Assembly (NCBI GenBank): GCA_022836915.1
Contig: CP094668.1
Coordinates: forward strand, 620,001 to 684,000
Direction: 5' to 3'
DNA from: Paenibacillus sp. OVF10
Lineage (GTDB): Bacteria > Bacillota > Bacilli > Paenibacillales > Paenibacillaceae
Length of the DNA stretch: 64,000 bases
Both the position numbers and the translations under genes were made by a program. Every line of letters starts with the position of its first letter. The stretch's first letter is position 1. This document shows positions 1 to 10,611 of this stretch, in pieces. A model generated the notes under the pieces. The model saw only the letters and a list, made by a program, of their open reading frames with translations. It had not been told where the DNA came from and made no database searches.

Positions 1-250
1 TGGACAGCATTTCTCCTCCACCCGTCCCCATGTCGAGCATTCGCTCTGTCTGATTCATCAATCGGCGCGCCATCGTTCCATAGGACCAAGGCAACATTCC
101 GCTCTGAAGTCGTTCACTCCCTGTTACATAGCTAAAATCCCAGCCACTAAACGGCTGCTCCGCCTCTTGCAGGCCTTGCTCGTATCGCTCATTCGTCGCC
201 TCGGTAAACTTTTTTACTGATGGTTCTGAATTAGAATGATATAAGTTCAT
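1..250 (-). CDS. class I SAM-dependent methyltransferase, 3' part off the window
   Basis: Only the first 83 codons are inside the window; the gene runs off the left edge. The start is the ATG at 250, preceded by GGAGG about 11 bases upstream. The visible part ends in LDMGTGGGE, the motif I glycine loop that binds S-adenosylmethionine in class I (Rossmann) methyltransferases, and is preceded by a helical region rich in Glu and Arg. The substrate cannot be told from this fragment. It is transcribed away from the origin and is separated from its neighbour by about 280 bases, so it probably has its own promoter. Confidence 0.75.
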   Translation of the reverse strand, partial: MNLYHSNSEPSVKKFTEATNERYEQGLQEAEQPFSGWDFSYVTGSERLQSGMLPWSYGTMARRLMNQTERMLDMGTGGGEMLS

Positions 251-534
251 GTTCAATACAACCTCCAATTAGTGTATTCATAAACACAAGTCCATCGGAT
301 CTCTTGAATGCACACATGAACGGAGGTCCACGAATTGGACTGGAGGTTTCCGCAATATTACCTGAACGTTTTTATATGTTGTGCTCTTTACCTTTATATT
401 TCATGCACTGTACCCTCCTACAGGCATTTCCAGTATTTATTTAAATAAATTATATTCAATCACCATCGACAAGTCCATTACATTATGAATCAGGCGATAC
501 CCGTCTATGAGTACGCCTGCTTTACCTTCCAATC
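251..534. other. intergenic gap, no gene seen
   Basis: This AT-rich stretch is the 5' flank of the partial methyltransferase. It holds a small inverted repeat (GTCCA at 326-330 with TGGAC at 336-340) that would fall in that gene's leader. I see no convincing reading frame; the short plus-strand frames near 485-750 are the complement of the gene that follows. Confidence 0.5.
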
Positions 535-1301
535 TTATTCTGTTTGCAGTACTTCCATCAGGTTGTCGTACTCTTCACTGGTCAGGTACTTCGAGATCAC
601 CTGTTCAATCTCACGCAGTTCCTGTTCCGTTAGGCCACCTTCCATGGCGCCTGAGATCTGCTGCATTTCTTTCTGCGGCAGCTTGTTCATGAGCAGGCTG
701 AAGATTTTTCTTTCTCCTCTGCTGGCAGCTTGTCCTTCGCTCCTGTAATGTCATCCGGTGATACAACAATGGCATCATTGCCTGAAGAAGCACCGCCGCT
801 GGCCGCTCCGGTTCCATTGCCTGAAGCTGAACCACTACCCTGATCTGTTCCTGAGTCATTACCCGTGCCCGTATCCACCCCATTGCCTGCGCTTGTGCCT
901 GAGTTTGATCCTACGGTCGTATCTGTACCTGAACCTTCCTCTGTGCCCTCGTTTGAGCCGCTCCCTTGAGACGCATTCTTGCCTGCATCTACGCCAGATT
1001 GACCGCCCTCCGTTCCATTCCCCATAACTGAAACAGCATCTTCCGGAACCTGCTCTTCGTCCGCTCCTGTCGGCTGATCTGTCTTCCCATTTCCTGATTT
1101 GTTCCCCTCGCTGGTTTTACCGCCCAAGGCACCTTGGAACATGGCAGTTAACCCCATGGGTTGACCTTCCCACTGAATATTGAAACTCGCGAGTAGCGAC
1201 TTCGCATATGACTGTACAATTAATCCGGTCGTGAGCAGTGTCAGTGAACTGACCAGCAACACGGTTAGCACGATTTTGACAAACCACACAAGCAACTTCA
1301 T
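535..1301 (-). CDS. secreted or membrane-anchored low-complexity protein, frameshifted
   Basis: The ATG at 1301 opens a protein with one N-terminal hydrophobic segment (about residues 5-30), a short folded-looking stretch (FNIQWEGQPMGLTAMFQGALGG), then about 110 residues dominated by Gly, Ser, Thr, Asn, Asp and Glu, which look disordered. The frame breaks at a run of five A (read on the minus strand) near 711-715. Adding one A joins it to a conserved-looking C-terminal segment (KIFSLLMNKLPQKEMQQIS ... EEYDNLMEVLQTE) ending at 535 and gives 255 residues. It is probably an envelope protein with an extracellular tail. I do not recognise a named family. It lies downstream of purA but after a strong terminator, so it is its own unit. 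Confidence 0.65.
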
Positions 1302-1412
1302 TCCGTTCTCTCCTCCGATTATCCCACCCGTCTGACATGCGCATGTCGGGGTCTGTGACTCTACTGTTAACCAGTATTGACGGAAATCTCGGGATTATAT
1401 CCGATAAACATA

Positions 1413-1454
1413 CAAAAAACCTCCAGTCATCGCTATACAAGCAACAACTGGAGG
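1413..1454 (-). terminator. rho-independent terminator of purA
   Basis: Arms CCTCCAGT (1420-1427) and ACTGGAGG (1447-1454) pair over a 19-base loop and are followed, on the minus strand, by a run of six T. It lies about 70 bases after the purA stop. Confidence 0.85.
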
Positions 1455-1522
1455 CTTAACAAGCCTAAGTCTGCAGACAATTCTATTTTATAATTCAAGA
1501 AACAATCTCTCTATTTCTTCGA

Positions 1523-2881
<1,359 letters not shown>

Positions 2882-2980
2882 TTACGCAATAAACCGACTG
2901 AGAAGCGTGCTAACGGACAGTAAAAATGTCCTTCCGTTACATTCAAGGGAAGGTTTGCGCTGCTTTAACGCAGCAGTATT

Positions 2981-3009
2981 AGTGTACCAGTACCCTTTTT
3001 CAAAGTCAA
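2981..3009 (-). promoter_or_regulatory. purA sigma-A type promoter
   Basis: Reading the minus strand, TTGACT (3009-3004) and TACACT (2986-2981) are separated by exactly 17 bases. This gives a leader of roughly 165 nt before the purA start. The leader has several small hairpins (for example GGACA/TGTCC and CTGCT/AGCAG), but I do not recognise a riboswitch in it. Confidence 0.65.
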
Positions 3010-3013
3010 ATCA

Positions 3014-3057
3014 AATGGCGAACAATTAGATATAGTACAACTGTAATGTTCGGGATT
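3014..3057. promoter_or_regulatory. pair of inverted PurBoxes (PurR operator) upstream of purA
   Basis: Two inverted copies of the PurBox core CGAAC lie at 3019-3023 and 3048-3052 (as GTTCG), each flanked by A/T as in the Bacillus PurR site. The full boxes are about 18 bases apart, close to the 16-17 known in B. subtilis, and they sit just upstream of the -35 hexamer, as in B. subtilis pur promoters. PurR repression relieved by PRPP is the expected control; that is inference from the site. Confidence 0.6.
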
Positions 3058-3073
3058 TACCCACTATTTCAAC

Positions 3074-3124
3074 ATAAAAAACCGGAGACTACAGTCCAAG
3101 CTTGCTTGACTGCTATCACCGGTT
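3074..3124 (-). terminator. terminator of the yybS-gdpP-rplI-dnaB unit
   Basis: On the minus strand AACCGG (3124-3119) pairs with CCGGTT, with inner CAGTC/GACTG pairing, followed directly by a T run near 3081-3076. It lies about 130 bases after the dnaB stop. Confidence 0.75.
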
Positions 3125-3253
3125 CAAGGATACCCATTTCAATGTGAATCTATATCTGGTATTTATAAGACATGTTTGAGTTTAGTGGCTCTAATGGTTG
3201 ATCTTCGGGACAGACGATTTTGCTTCATGACCAAAGCCGTCAGCACCTGCCCG

Positions 3254-4615
3254 TTACATCGCGAAGGCGTCATTGTGCGCCCTCTCGTAATTGACGAATT
3301 TATTAAAGTTTTTCAGGAAGACCAGTTCCACCGTACCTACCGGACCGTTACGCTGTTTAGCGATAATGATCTCGATAATATTTTTCTTCTCGGTCTCTTG
3401 GTTGTAGTAGTCATCCCGGTACAGGAACGCTACGATGTCGGCATCTTGCTCGATCGAACCCGATTCCCGCAAGTCACTCATCATCGGACGTTTGTCCTGA
3501 CGTTGCTCTACACCCCGGCTCAGCTGGGACAAGGCAATAACCGGAACTTCCAGTTCCCGGCCAATCTGTTTCAGTGTACGTGAAATCTCGGATACCTCTT
3601 GTTGACGGTTCTCCCCTGCTTTACCACGTCCACTAATCAGTTGAAGATAGTCGATCAGGATCATGCCAAGGCCTTTCTCTTTCTTCAGGCGACGGCATTT
3701 GGCACGAATATCCGCTACGGTAATCCCTGGCGTATCATCTATGAAGATGTTGGCTTCTGACAAAGCTGCAATACCCATCGTCAGCTTCTGCCAGTCTTCA
3801 TCACCCTTGAAATCACCCATACGCATCACGCTGGCATCCAGGTTGGCTTCCGCACAGATCATACGTTGCACCAGCTGGGCGGCTGACATCTCCAGACTGA
3901 AGATGGCTACCGTCTCCTGTGCCCGAATGGCAACGTTCTGAGCGATATTCAGGGCAAAGGCCGTCTTACCTACGGAAGGACGGGCCGCTACAATGATCAA
4001 GTCACTGCGCTGGAATCCGGCAGTCATTTTGTCCAGATCGATGAACCCGGACGGAATACCTGTCGTTGTACCCTTATTCTGATGAAGTGTTTCCACACGA
4101 TCAAATACTTCCATCAGTACGTCCTGAATGGCTATAAAACCACTACTGGAGCGACGGTTGGAGATCTCCAGAATGCGACGTTCAGCTTCTCCAAGCATCG
4201 CTGCAACATCTTCGCCGCCTGTATATCCTTCACTCACGATCTGTGTTGCCGTACGAATCAGGCGACGCAGCATCGATTTCTCTTCGATAATCTGAGCGTA
4301 ATAGTCTACGTTCGCGGCTGTAGGTACACCATGGGCTAGCTTAGCCAGATAACTAACGCCCCCGATGTCCTCCAACTCACCTTTATCCTTCAGAAGCGAA
4401 GTCAGTGTCACGAGGTCAATCGGTTGATTTCCCTCACCAAGTTGGATCATCGCTTCAAAGATTAATTGATGGGGCTTATCATAGAAATCCTCGGTTTGCA
4501 CCCGTTCCATCGCTGTAATCAGGGCTTCGCCCTGCAACAGGATTGCACCCAGCACGGCCTGTTCGGCTTCCAGGTTCTGCGGGGGAATCCGGTCGAATAA
4601 CATTTCTCCGCCCAT
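3254..4615 (-). CDS. dnaB: replicative DNA helicase DnaB
   Basis: This is the hexameric 5'-3' helicase of the replication fork (named DnaC in B. subtilis). The N-terminal primase-interaction domain (DRIPPQNLEAEQAVLGAILLQ) is followed by the RecA-like ATPase: Walker A ARPSVGKTAFALN, Walker B MILIDYLQLI, and the conserved SQLSRGVEQRQDKRPMMSDLRESGSIEQDADI block. Length is 453 residues, as expected. It starts one base after the rplI stop, so the two are co-transcribed; an in-frame ATG at 4603 is the alternative start. The rplI-dnaB pairing is widespread in Firmicutes. Confidence 0.97.
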   Translation of the reverse strand: MGGEMLFDRIPPQNLEAEQAVLGAILLQGEALITAMERVQTEDFYDKPHQLIFEAMIQLGEGNQPIDLVTLTSLLKDKGELEDIGGVSYLAKLAHGVPTAANVDYYAQIIEEKSMLRRLIRTATQIVSEGYTGGEDVAAMLGEAERRILEISNRRSSSGFIAIQDVLMEVFDRVETLHQNKGTTTGIPSGFIDLDKMTAGFQRSDLIIVAARPSVGKTAFALNIAQNVAIRAQETVAIFSLEMSAAQLVQRMICAEANLDASVMRMGDFKGDEDWQKLTMGIAALSEANIFIDDTPGITVADIRAKCRRLKKEKGLGMILIDYLQLISGRGKAGENRQQEVSEISRTLKQIGRELEVPVIALSQLSRGVEQRQDKRPMMSDLRESGSIEQDADIVAFLYRDDYYNQETEKKNIIEIIIAKQRNGPVGTVELVFLKNFNKFVNYERAHNDAFAM

Positions 4616-4616
4616 C

Positions 4617-5060
4617 TTACTCTTCCGTTACCTGTACCTTCAAGGTTGCCTTCACTTCAGGGTGAACCTTGACAGTTACTTGTGTTACGCCGAGTGTACG
4701 AATAGGCTCGTCCAGCTCAATTTTGCGTTTGTCTACTTTCAGACCCTTTTTAGACAAAGCTTCTGCGATTTGTTTGCTGGTAATGGCGCCGAACAGACGA
4801 CCACCTTCGCCGGACTTGGCTTTCAGTTCAGTCACTTCTGCTTCCAGCTTTTTCGCAAGTGCTTCCGCTTCCGTTTTCTCTTCCTGCTTGATTCTTTCTT
4901 CAGCTGCCTTCTGGTTATCCAGTGTCTTCATGTTGCCGTCCGTTGCCAGACGTGCGATTCCCCGTGGCAATAGGAAGTTCTGTGCGTAACCCTCAGATAC
5001 TTCTTTCACTTGCCCTTTCTTGCCTTGACCCTTCATATCTTTTATAAAAATGACTTTCAT
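4617..5060 (-). CDS. rplI: 50S ribosomal protein L9
   Basis: L9 is a two-domain protein of the large subunit that affects reading-frame maintenance. The N-terminal domain MKVIFIKDMKGQGKKGQVKEVSEGYAQNFLLPRGIA is diagnostic, followed by the long central helix (lysine- and glutamate-rich) and the C-terminal domain (GGRLFGAITSKQIAEAL). Length is 147 residues. The start ATG overlaps the gdpP stop by 4 bases (ATGA), which indicates translational coupling. Confidence 0.97.
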   Translation of the reverse strand: MKVIFIKDMKGQGKKGQVKEVSEGYAQNFLLPRGIARLATDGNMKTLDNQKAAEERIKQEEKTEAEALAKKLEAEVTELKAKSGEGGRLFGAITSKQIAEALSKKGLKVDKRKIELDEPIRTLGVTQVTVKVHPEVKATLKVQVTEE

Positions 5061-7047
5061 TCGAACAGCCCCTCTTCCTTTTCGATTTCAGCCAGTACGT
5101 TCGTCAGCCGTTTTTCTGCCTCTCCAAGCGTTCCTTCAAGCTGCACGGCAGCATTCGTCAAATGTCCGCCACCGCCCAGTCGTTCCATGACAACCTGAAC
5201 ATTCATGCGCCCCAGCGATCTCGCGCTGATGCCAATCAGTCCATCCGGTCGCTCACTAATCACAAATGAAGCGACCACGTCAGTCATGTTCAGCAATGTG
5301 TCCGCCACCTGGGCGATCATCATCTGTGAAATCTTGCTGCCAGGGTCTGTGACCGCCAGCGCAATGTTCCCGTATACCATTTTAGCATGCTTTATGATTT
5401 CTGCCTTAGCAATATATTCTGACAGATCCTCTTTCATCAACCGCTGGATCATAATGGTGTCCGCACCGCTACGGCGCAAGAAGCCTGCCGCTTCGAACGT
5501 TCTGGACCCCGTGTGCAGTGCAAAATGCTTTGTATCCACCGTAATCCCGGCAAGTAGAGCCGTAGCTTCTAGCGGAGTGAATTGTACCTTGTCATGAATG
5601 TATTGCAAGAGTTCGGTTACCAATTCGGCAGCAGAAGACGCATAAGGTTCCAGATAGATCAACACTGCGTCATTGATGAACTCTTCGCCCCGGCGATGGT
5701 GATCCACAACTACGACACGGGTAGCAGACTGTACCAGTTTCGGTTCCATGGTCATGGAGGCCTTATGGGTATCCACTACCACCAGCAACGTGTGCTCGGT
5801 CATCATCTGGGTTGCCTGTTCCGGTGATACAAATGCTTTGGACAACTTCTCATCCTTGTTCACTTGCTCCATCATGCGTTCAATCGATGGATTAATTCCA
5901 TCCAAAACAATCCGTGCTTCCACATTGTACAGACTGGCCGCTTTCCACACTCCGATGGATGCGCCGATCGCGTCCATATCCGGAATTTTGTGCCCCATGA
6001 TGAGCACCCGATCGCTCTCCTGCATGAGATCACGCAGCGCGTGCGCAATAACGCGGGCTCTTACCCGTGTCCGTTTCTCCACTGCGTTAGACTTACCGCC
6101 ATAGAAAGACAGGCGTTGTCCGGACTTCACGGCAGCCTGATCACCACCACGTCCAAGCGCCATGTCCAGACTGGACTGTGCCAGTTCTCCCATCTCACTG
6201 ATGCTATCCGATCCAAACGCCAGTCCGACACTGAGTGTCATTGGCACTTTGAGGTCAGCAGTCATCTCCCGAACTTCATCCAAAATGACAAATCGGCTCT
6301 GCTCCAGTTCCTGCAAAGACTTATGATTCAGCATCAACAGATAACGATCAGAAGACAGACGGCGCAGGTACACTTCGTACCGCTTGGCCCATGACGTAAT
6401 CTCGCTAGTCACACGGGCAATCAGCGCTGTACGCTGTTGATCGTCCATGCCTTGGGCAGCCTCGTCCAGATTATCAAGAACGAGAATCCCCAATGCAAGG
6501 CGTTCATTTTCATATTTATCACGAAGAATGGCTAGCTCTGTAATCTCGTATACATATACATACCGCTCCTGTGGGTTATGAATAACTCCATAATGCCGAT
6601 CATCCAACTGGAATTCGTCATGCAACTCCTTGGATGAATGTTCCTTCGTCCCATCCTTCTTCTCTTTAGGCTGAGGAAGTTTGGGAAACAAATTAAGTAG
6701 CGGATTACCCACCATTGTCTTCTCCTGGAACATCTCCGCGACAAAGCGGTTATGCCACTCTACCGTACGATCTTCGCTGTACAGCACAATTCCGAATGGA
6801 AGCATGCTGACCGCTTCCCCTCCATCCGTTTGATCCGAATAGACAGGCCATTAATGTAGTCGTTAAGCTCACGGCGGAACGCGAGCTCCGCCTTAATCAT
6901 GACGATTCCCAGCGCCGAAGCCAGTATCAGACTAATCAAACCAAGCGTCCAGTTATAAATGGTAACGAACATAACGAGCAACAGCAGCAGTATGAACGCC
7001 CATACGGTATAGTAGCCGTGCCAGCGTTTCTTCAGAAATTTAGGCAT
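5057..7047 (-). CDS. gdpP: cyclic-di-AMP phosphodiesterase GdpP, frameshifted
   Basis: GdpP (YybT) hydrolyses c-di-AMP to pApA at the membrane. Two transmembrane segments lie at about residues 10-60 (YYTVWAFILLLLLVMFV; GLISLILASALGIVMI), then a PAS domain (LPFGIVLYSEDRTVEWHN), a degenerate GGDEF domain, and the DHH/DHHA1 phosphodiesterase with PDMDAIG, VVDTHK, VVVDHHRR and GGGGHLTNAA. The frame breaks at a CCCC run (6817-6820); adding one base gives 663 residues, against 659 in B. subtilis. It lies 11 bases after yybS and overlaps rplI, as in other Bacillales. The upstream fragment alone would be only a membrane stub. Confidence 0.93.
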
Positions 7048-7058
7048 GACTCATCACC

Positions 7059-7979
7059 CTATCGTTTTGATTTCGATATTGCCTCACGAAGCGGGAACGC
7101 CAGATCGATAATTCCGATAATCCGAAGCGGACCAATGAAGAAGACCGCAGCCGCCAGGAAATATGGTATAACCGGATTCCATTTCTTTGTATGTGAGAGA
7201 AAGAAGAAGAAACCGATCGCTTGAATCATGAAGCCCAGATTAATTAACGGGGACAGATTCATGGCAATCATGGTCCAGTATGTTCCATCACTTTGTCTGG
7301 AGATCACTTCAATCAACAGTGCGAGGAAATAATACCAGATCAACGCACGCGGCATACGCCATTCTCTCGCTGGTGGAAGTTTCGATACCACCACACCCAT
7401 CACGTTCAGAATCGGACGAGCAATGGCGTGTGTAATAAAGGCCATTACCATCGATGTAACAACGAGAGCAAACGGAATCATAAGCTGTGTTTGTTTGGCA
7501 ACATCCTCGGTCATCTCAGGTGTCCATGCAAACCCGTTGATCATCTGATTCGATGTATTGGTTAACGGTTCAATGGTCAATTTGACCACATCTTCAATAT
7601 AACTGGACAGGTCGAATTGGAAAATGACACTGCCGACCAAGAGCAACAACAAGTATTCTGCCAACATCATTCCACTTCCCGCCATCAGGGCGAACAGGGC
7701 CGATTTGCGTGTTTTATACGCGTGACCCATAACGATCGCAGGCAGGGTAAAGATGAGTAATAGTAACAGATAGATGGGGTGGAATACGACCAAAATAACG
7801 GCTACGGGCACGAGATGCCATATAAATGATTTTAAAGATAATGAAGCATACAAAATAACTCCCGGAATCATCATGAAAAATATGGCAAGTACCGATAAAG
7901 GAGTTAACAGCGAAAGTAGCAAGAGCAGATAAACTGCGCTCCAAACAGCTGATTTAAAGCTAAATTTCAACAAATTCAC
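7059..7979 (-). CDS. yybS: YybS family polytopic membrane protein (DUF2232)
   Basis: A very hydrophobic protein of 306 residues with about eight predicted membrane segments (for example SAVWSAVYLLLLLSLLTPLSVLAIFFMMIPGV at the N-terminus). The sequence type and the position directly upstream of gdpP match B. subtilis YybS. Members of this family resemble the membrane parts of transport systems, but the function here is not established. Its start overlaps the stop of the MazG-like gene by 4 bases, so it belongs to the same operon as gdpP, rplI and dnaB. Confidence 0.85.
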   Translation of the reverse strand: MNLLKFSFKSAVWSAVYLLLLLSLLTPLSVLAIFFMMIPGVILYASLSLKSFIWHLVPVAVILVVFHPIYLLLLLIFTLPAIVMGHAYKTRKSALFALMAGSGMMLAEYLLLLLVGSVIFQFDLSSYIEDVVKLTIEPLTNTSNQMINGFAWTPEMTEDVAKQTQLMIPFALVVTSMVMAFITHAIARPILNVMGVVVSKLPPAREWRMPRALIWYYFLALLIEVISRQSDGTYWTMIAMNLSPLINLGFMIQAIGFFFFLSHTKKWNPVIPYFLAAAVFFIGPLRIIGIIDLAFPLREAISKSKR

Positions 7980-8278
7980 CTCTTACGCATATGATCTTCT
8001 AGCGAGGAAATATCCTGGTACCAGTCTTCAAGCTGGTGACCTTCCTGTTTATGCTTTTTCAACTTCTCAACTAGCAGTGCATCCAGATCCTTGAAAGGAA
8101 TACCGAGCCTGCGGCCCAATATGTAACTACTCATAATCAAACTGGCAAGACTGTCCCCGATTCGAGTTGTACTGCCTTCCCATAACGCCTTGAATAATCG
8201 GGATACCTGATCAAGCACTTCGGTTTTCAGCCATTCAATCACTTTAGCGCGTTTGGCTACATCCAGTTCTTTAGGCAT
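7976..8278 (-). CDS. MazG-like family protein
   Basis: A small all-helical protein of 100 residues (MPKELDVAKRAKVIEWLKTEVLDQVSRLFKALWEGSTTRIGDSLASLIMSSYILGRRLGI ...). It resembles the MazG-like family found in Bacillales next to yybS. True MazG enzymes hydrolyse nucleoside triphosphates through an EExxE metal site; I see no clear EExxE here, so catalytic activity is doubtful. It is the first gene of the run leading through yybS, gdpP and rplI to dnaB. Confidence 0.7.
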   Translation of the reverse strand: MPKELDVAKRAKVIEWLKTEVLDQVSRLFKALWEGSTTRIGDSLASLIMSSYILGRRLGIPFKDLDALLVEKLKKHKQEGHQLEDWYQDISSLEDHMRKR

Positions 8279-8359
8279 TTGGCGAAAGTCACTCTCCCCG
8301 AAAAAGCTTTATTCTCGATTATAGCATAAAAAGAGGGCCCGCAAAATTACCCCAAAAAG

Positions 8360-8374
8360 CGGAGAAGTTCTCCG
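8360..8374. repeat. small perfect inverted repeat in the gap before the CBS gene
   Basis: CGGAGAA and TTCTCCG pair around a single G. It lies in the 263-base gap between the MazG-like gene (starting at 8278) and the end of the CBS gene (8542). No T run follows on either strand, so it does not look like a simple terminator; a binding site in the MazG-like promoter region is possible. Role unknown. Confidence 0.35.
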
Positions 8375-8541
8375 AAACTGATGTCAGGTACTTATGCGGA
8401 GTCCTCCGTACATCCTATCGACCTATATATTTGTAAAAAACTTCGAATGCGCCCTTGGTTCAGGACTTCTTAAGTTTAACATGATACCGGACGGCTGTGA
8501 TTATCCCTAATGACACAATAATGTTTAAATTCGTAACAGCC

Positions 8542-9003
8542 TTACTTAGCCTTGATCGATTCTTTGGCTACAATGCCCTCGCAGTACTCAATAATCTGAC
8601 TCCGTCTGACAATACCAATGAAACGTTCCATATCATCGACCACAGGAACAAAGTTCTGAACTTTAGCCAGATTAATCAGGTCCTCCATGTTGGCATCAAT
8701 GGATACGGGTTTAATATCCAAGCGAAGGGGAACGTCCTTGAGCAAGAACTTTGAAGCGTTTTCAAATGAAATCTTTCCCTCGGCATTCTTCATATACCAC
8801 AGTAAGTCGCCTTCGGTAACCGTACCAATATATTTGCCCTCTTTATTCAAAATGGGTACCGCCGTAAAACGATGATATTCCATCCGTTCCAACGTTTGCC
8901 GCAGCGTAGAATCCGACGTCACGCACGTAACCTCTTGTTTGGGTAGCAAAAAAATGCGATGTTCATACCCTTGTGTATCCTCCTTGTGAATTTCTTCGTT
9001 CAA
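8542..9003 (-). CDS. CBS domain pair protein
   Basis: A stand-alone pair of CBS domains in 153 residues: the first around HRFTAVPILNKEGKYIGTVTEGDLLWYM, the second around VQNFVPVVDDMERFIGIVRRSQIIEY. Such modules bind adenine nucleotides. In Bacillales, stand-alone CBS proteins such as DarB/CbpB bind c-di-AMP, and this gene lies near gdpP, but sequence similarity to DarB looks limited, so a c-di-AMP role is only a guess. No neighbour is close enough to share an operon with confidence. Confidence 0.8.
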   Translation of the reverse strand: MNEEIHKEDTQGYEHRIFLLPKQEVTCVTSDSTLRQTLERMEYHRFTAVPILNKEGKYIGTVTEGDLLWYMKNAEGKISFENASKFLLKDVPLRLDIKPVSIDANMEDLINLAKVQNFVPVVDDMERFIGIVRRSQIIEYCEGIVAKESIKAK

Positions 9004-9077
9004 CTTATCTCGCTCAACTTATATTATACGGATCAGAACGCAGGATGTTCCAAAAGGATAATAGTTCTCACTACAAA

Positions 9078-9112
9078 GAAAAAACAGCAGCCCGCGAATA
9101 AACGTACTGCTG
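9078..9112 (-). terminator. terminator of the LCP gene
   Basis: On the minus strand CAGCAG (9112-9107) pairs with CTGCTG (9090-9085) and is followed by a run of T. It lies just after the corrected end of the LCP gene at 9149, not after the premature stop at 9220, which supports the frameshift interpretation of that gene. Confidence 0.75.
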
Positions 9113-9148
9113 ATTGTGGTCTACAACACATCATTGGTATGGAATTGG

Positions 9149-10182
9149 TTATTCAATCTTTTGCCGGTCAGGGATCATTACTTCACCGGCTGGGGTCGAT
9201 TGATCCATCCAGTTGTTAATCAGCTCTTTGGCATATTGGACATCTTTCTCGTCAGCCTGACCATAATAGATACCGTCTTTTTCATCCCCTCACCCAGAAT
9301 GGTGAAGCTTGAAATCTGCGGTTTCTCCTGAGTAAGCACTTGTTTGGCCAGATCAATAATGAAAGAAGCTCGCATATCCGTCTGGAAGCTGTCTCCCATG
9401 ATCTGAATCAATTCCGGAATTTTGGCGATTTGATTCAAATTCAGCATCTCACTCGCCATCGCGTTCAGGAAAATCTGCTGCCGCTTGGTACGATTAAAAT
9501 CGCTATCCTCACGATATCTTACATAATACAGTGCTTCCTGCCCGTCATAGATCGGCTTACCGCCTTCAATCGTGAATTGCACATGATCCGGGTTCTTGTT
9601 TACAATGTCCTCATCAATTGGCAGTTTTACACCACCAAGCGCATCAACCACTTTTTTGATTCCGTCGAAGTTGATCGTTGCATAGTAACCCACATCAGCA
9701 TCAAGAAATTTCTCCACGGTATTGATGGACATATTCTCCCCACCAAAAGCATAGGCATGCGCCAGCTTATCATAATCATCTTCGCCGTCCTTGTTGGCAT
9801 CCCGTCCCACAATCTGCACATACGTATCACGTGGAATGGATACCAACAGCACACGGGATTCCTTGGGACGAACTACAGCATAGATGACGGTATCGGAACG
9901 TCCACGCGTTTTCTCATAGGCGCGTTTGTCCGAACCGAGCAGTAACACGGAGAATGGTTCCTTACGGTATACCGTTGGATCAGGCGTGTTGTTGCCTTCT
10001 TGCGGTACATAAGAACGGGATAACTGATCTTCTACCGAACCGGCGAGAAACAGATCAAATGCCGCTACAGCCAGTTGCTGACGGAACAAATAACCTCCGA
10101 TTAACAAAACAACAAGTGAAACGAGCGTTATATATAGGCCTTTTCTTCTTTTCTTCTTCTTATCTTTAGTTCTGCTTTTCAT
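9149..10182 (-). CDS. LytR-CpsA-Psr (LCP) family glycopolymer ligase, frameshifted at the 3' end
   Basis: LCP proteins transfer undecaprenyl-linked teichoic acids or other polymers to peptidoglycan outside the membrane. The protein has a basic cytoplasmic N-terminus (KSRTKDKKKKRRKG), one membrane anchor (LYITLVSLVVLLIGGYLF), and the LCP domain with LLLGSDKR, the Arg/Asp motif GRSDTVIYAVV, VSIPRDTYV and the downstream YVRYREDSDFNRTKRQQ. The frame breaks at a T5 run (9278-9282); adding one base restores GEGMKKDGIYYGQADEKDVQYAKEL and a natural end at 9149 (344 residues). Single gene with its own terminator. Confidence 0.92.
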
Positions 10183-10544
10183 CCATTGATTCCTTCTTCA
10201 CTGTCAAAATGATACTGCCTACTATATAAGTTTCATCTAATATTTACACTAATAACGGAGAGGTCAGAAAAAACCTGAAGAAGCGTAGCGCTCGCCTTTA
10301 TCACCGGATTTTTACCTTTGGAAAGGAAATCAAAAAATCTGGGGATAACAGCGATCGGAAGGTTATTCTGAACTCGCAGTGATGAAGTGTAACGATTCGT
10401 TCAACTTATATAATACCAATTAAACGTCTGGGATGCCTTGTGACTCGGTGTTCACTGAAGTTTTCTCTCTGGAATCAAGACACCGCTTACGCTCGTTCTA
10501 TTGTAATCATTGCAGGAGCAAGAAAAGTTACAATCCGGTTAAAT
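10183..10544. other. gap between LCP gene and exporter gene
   Basis: About 360 bases carrying the promoter side of the LCP gene. I see no open frame with a ribosome binding site and no RNA gene. Confidence 0.4.
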
Positions 10545-10592
10545 TGAAAAGAACAGCGACTCCTTTTTAGTTTCAAAAGGTACACTGTTCTC
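10545..10592 (-). terminator. terminator of the EmrB/QacA-type exporter gene
   Basis: On the minus strand AGAACAG (10591-10585) pairs with CTGTTCT, with inner ACCTTT/AAAGGA pairing, followed by TTTTC. Confidence 0.7.
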
Positions 10593-10611
10593 TTCATTTT
10601 CACATGCGATC

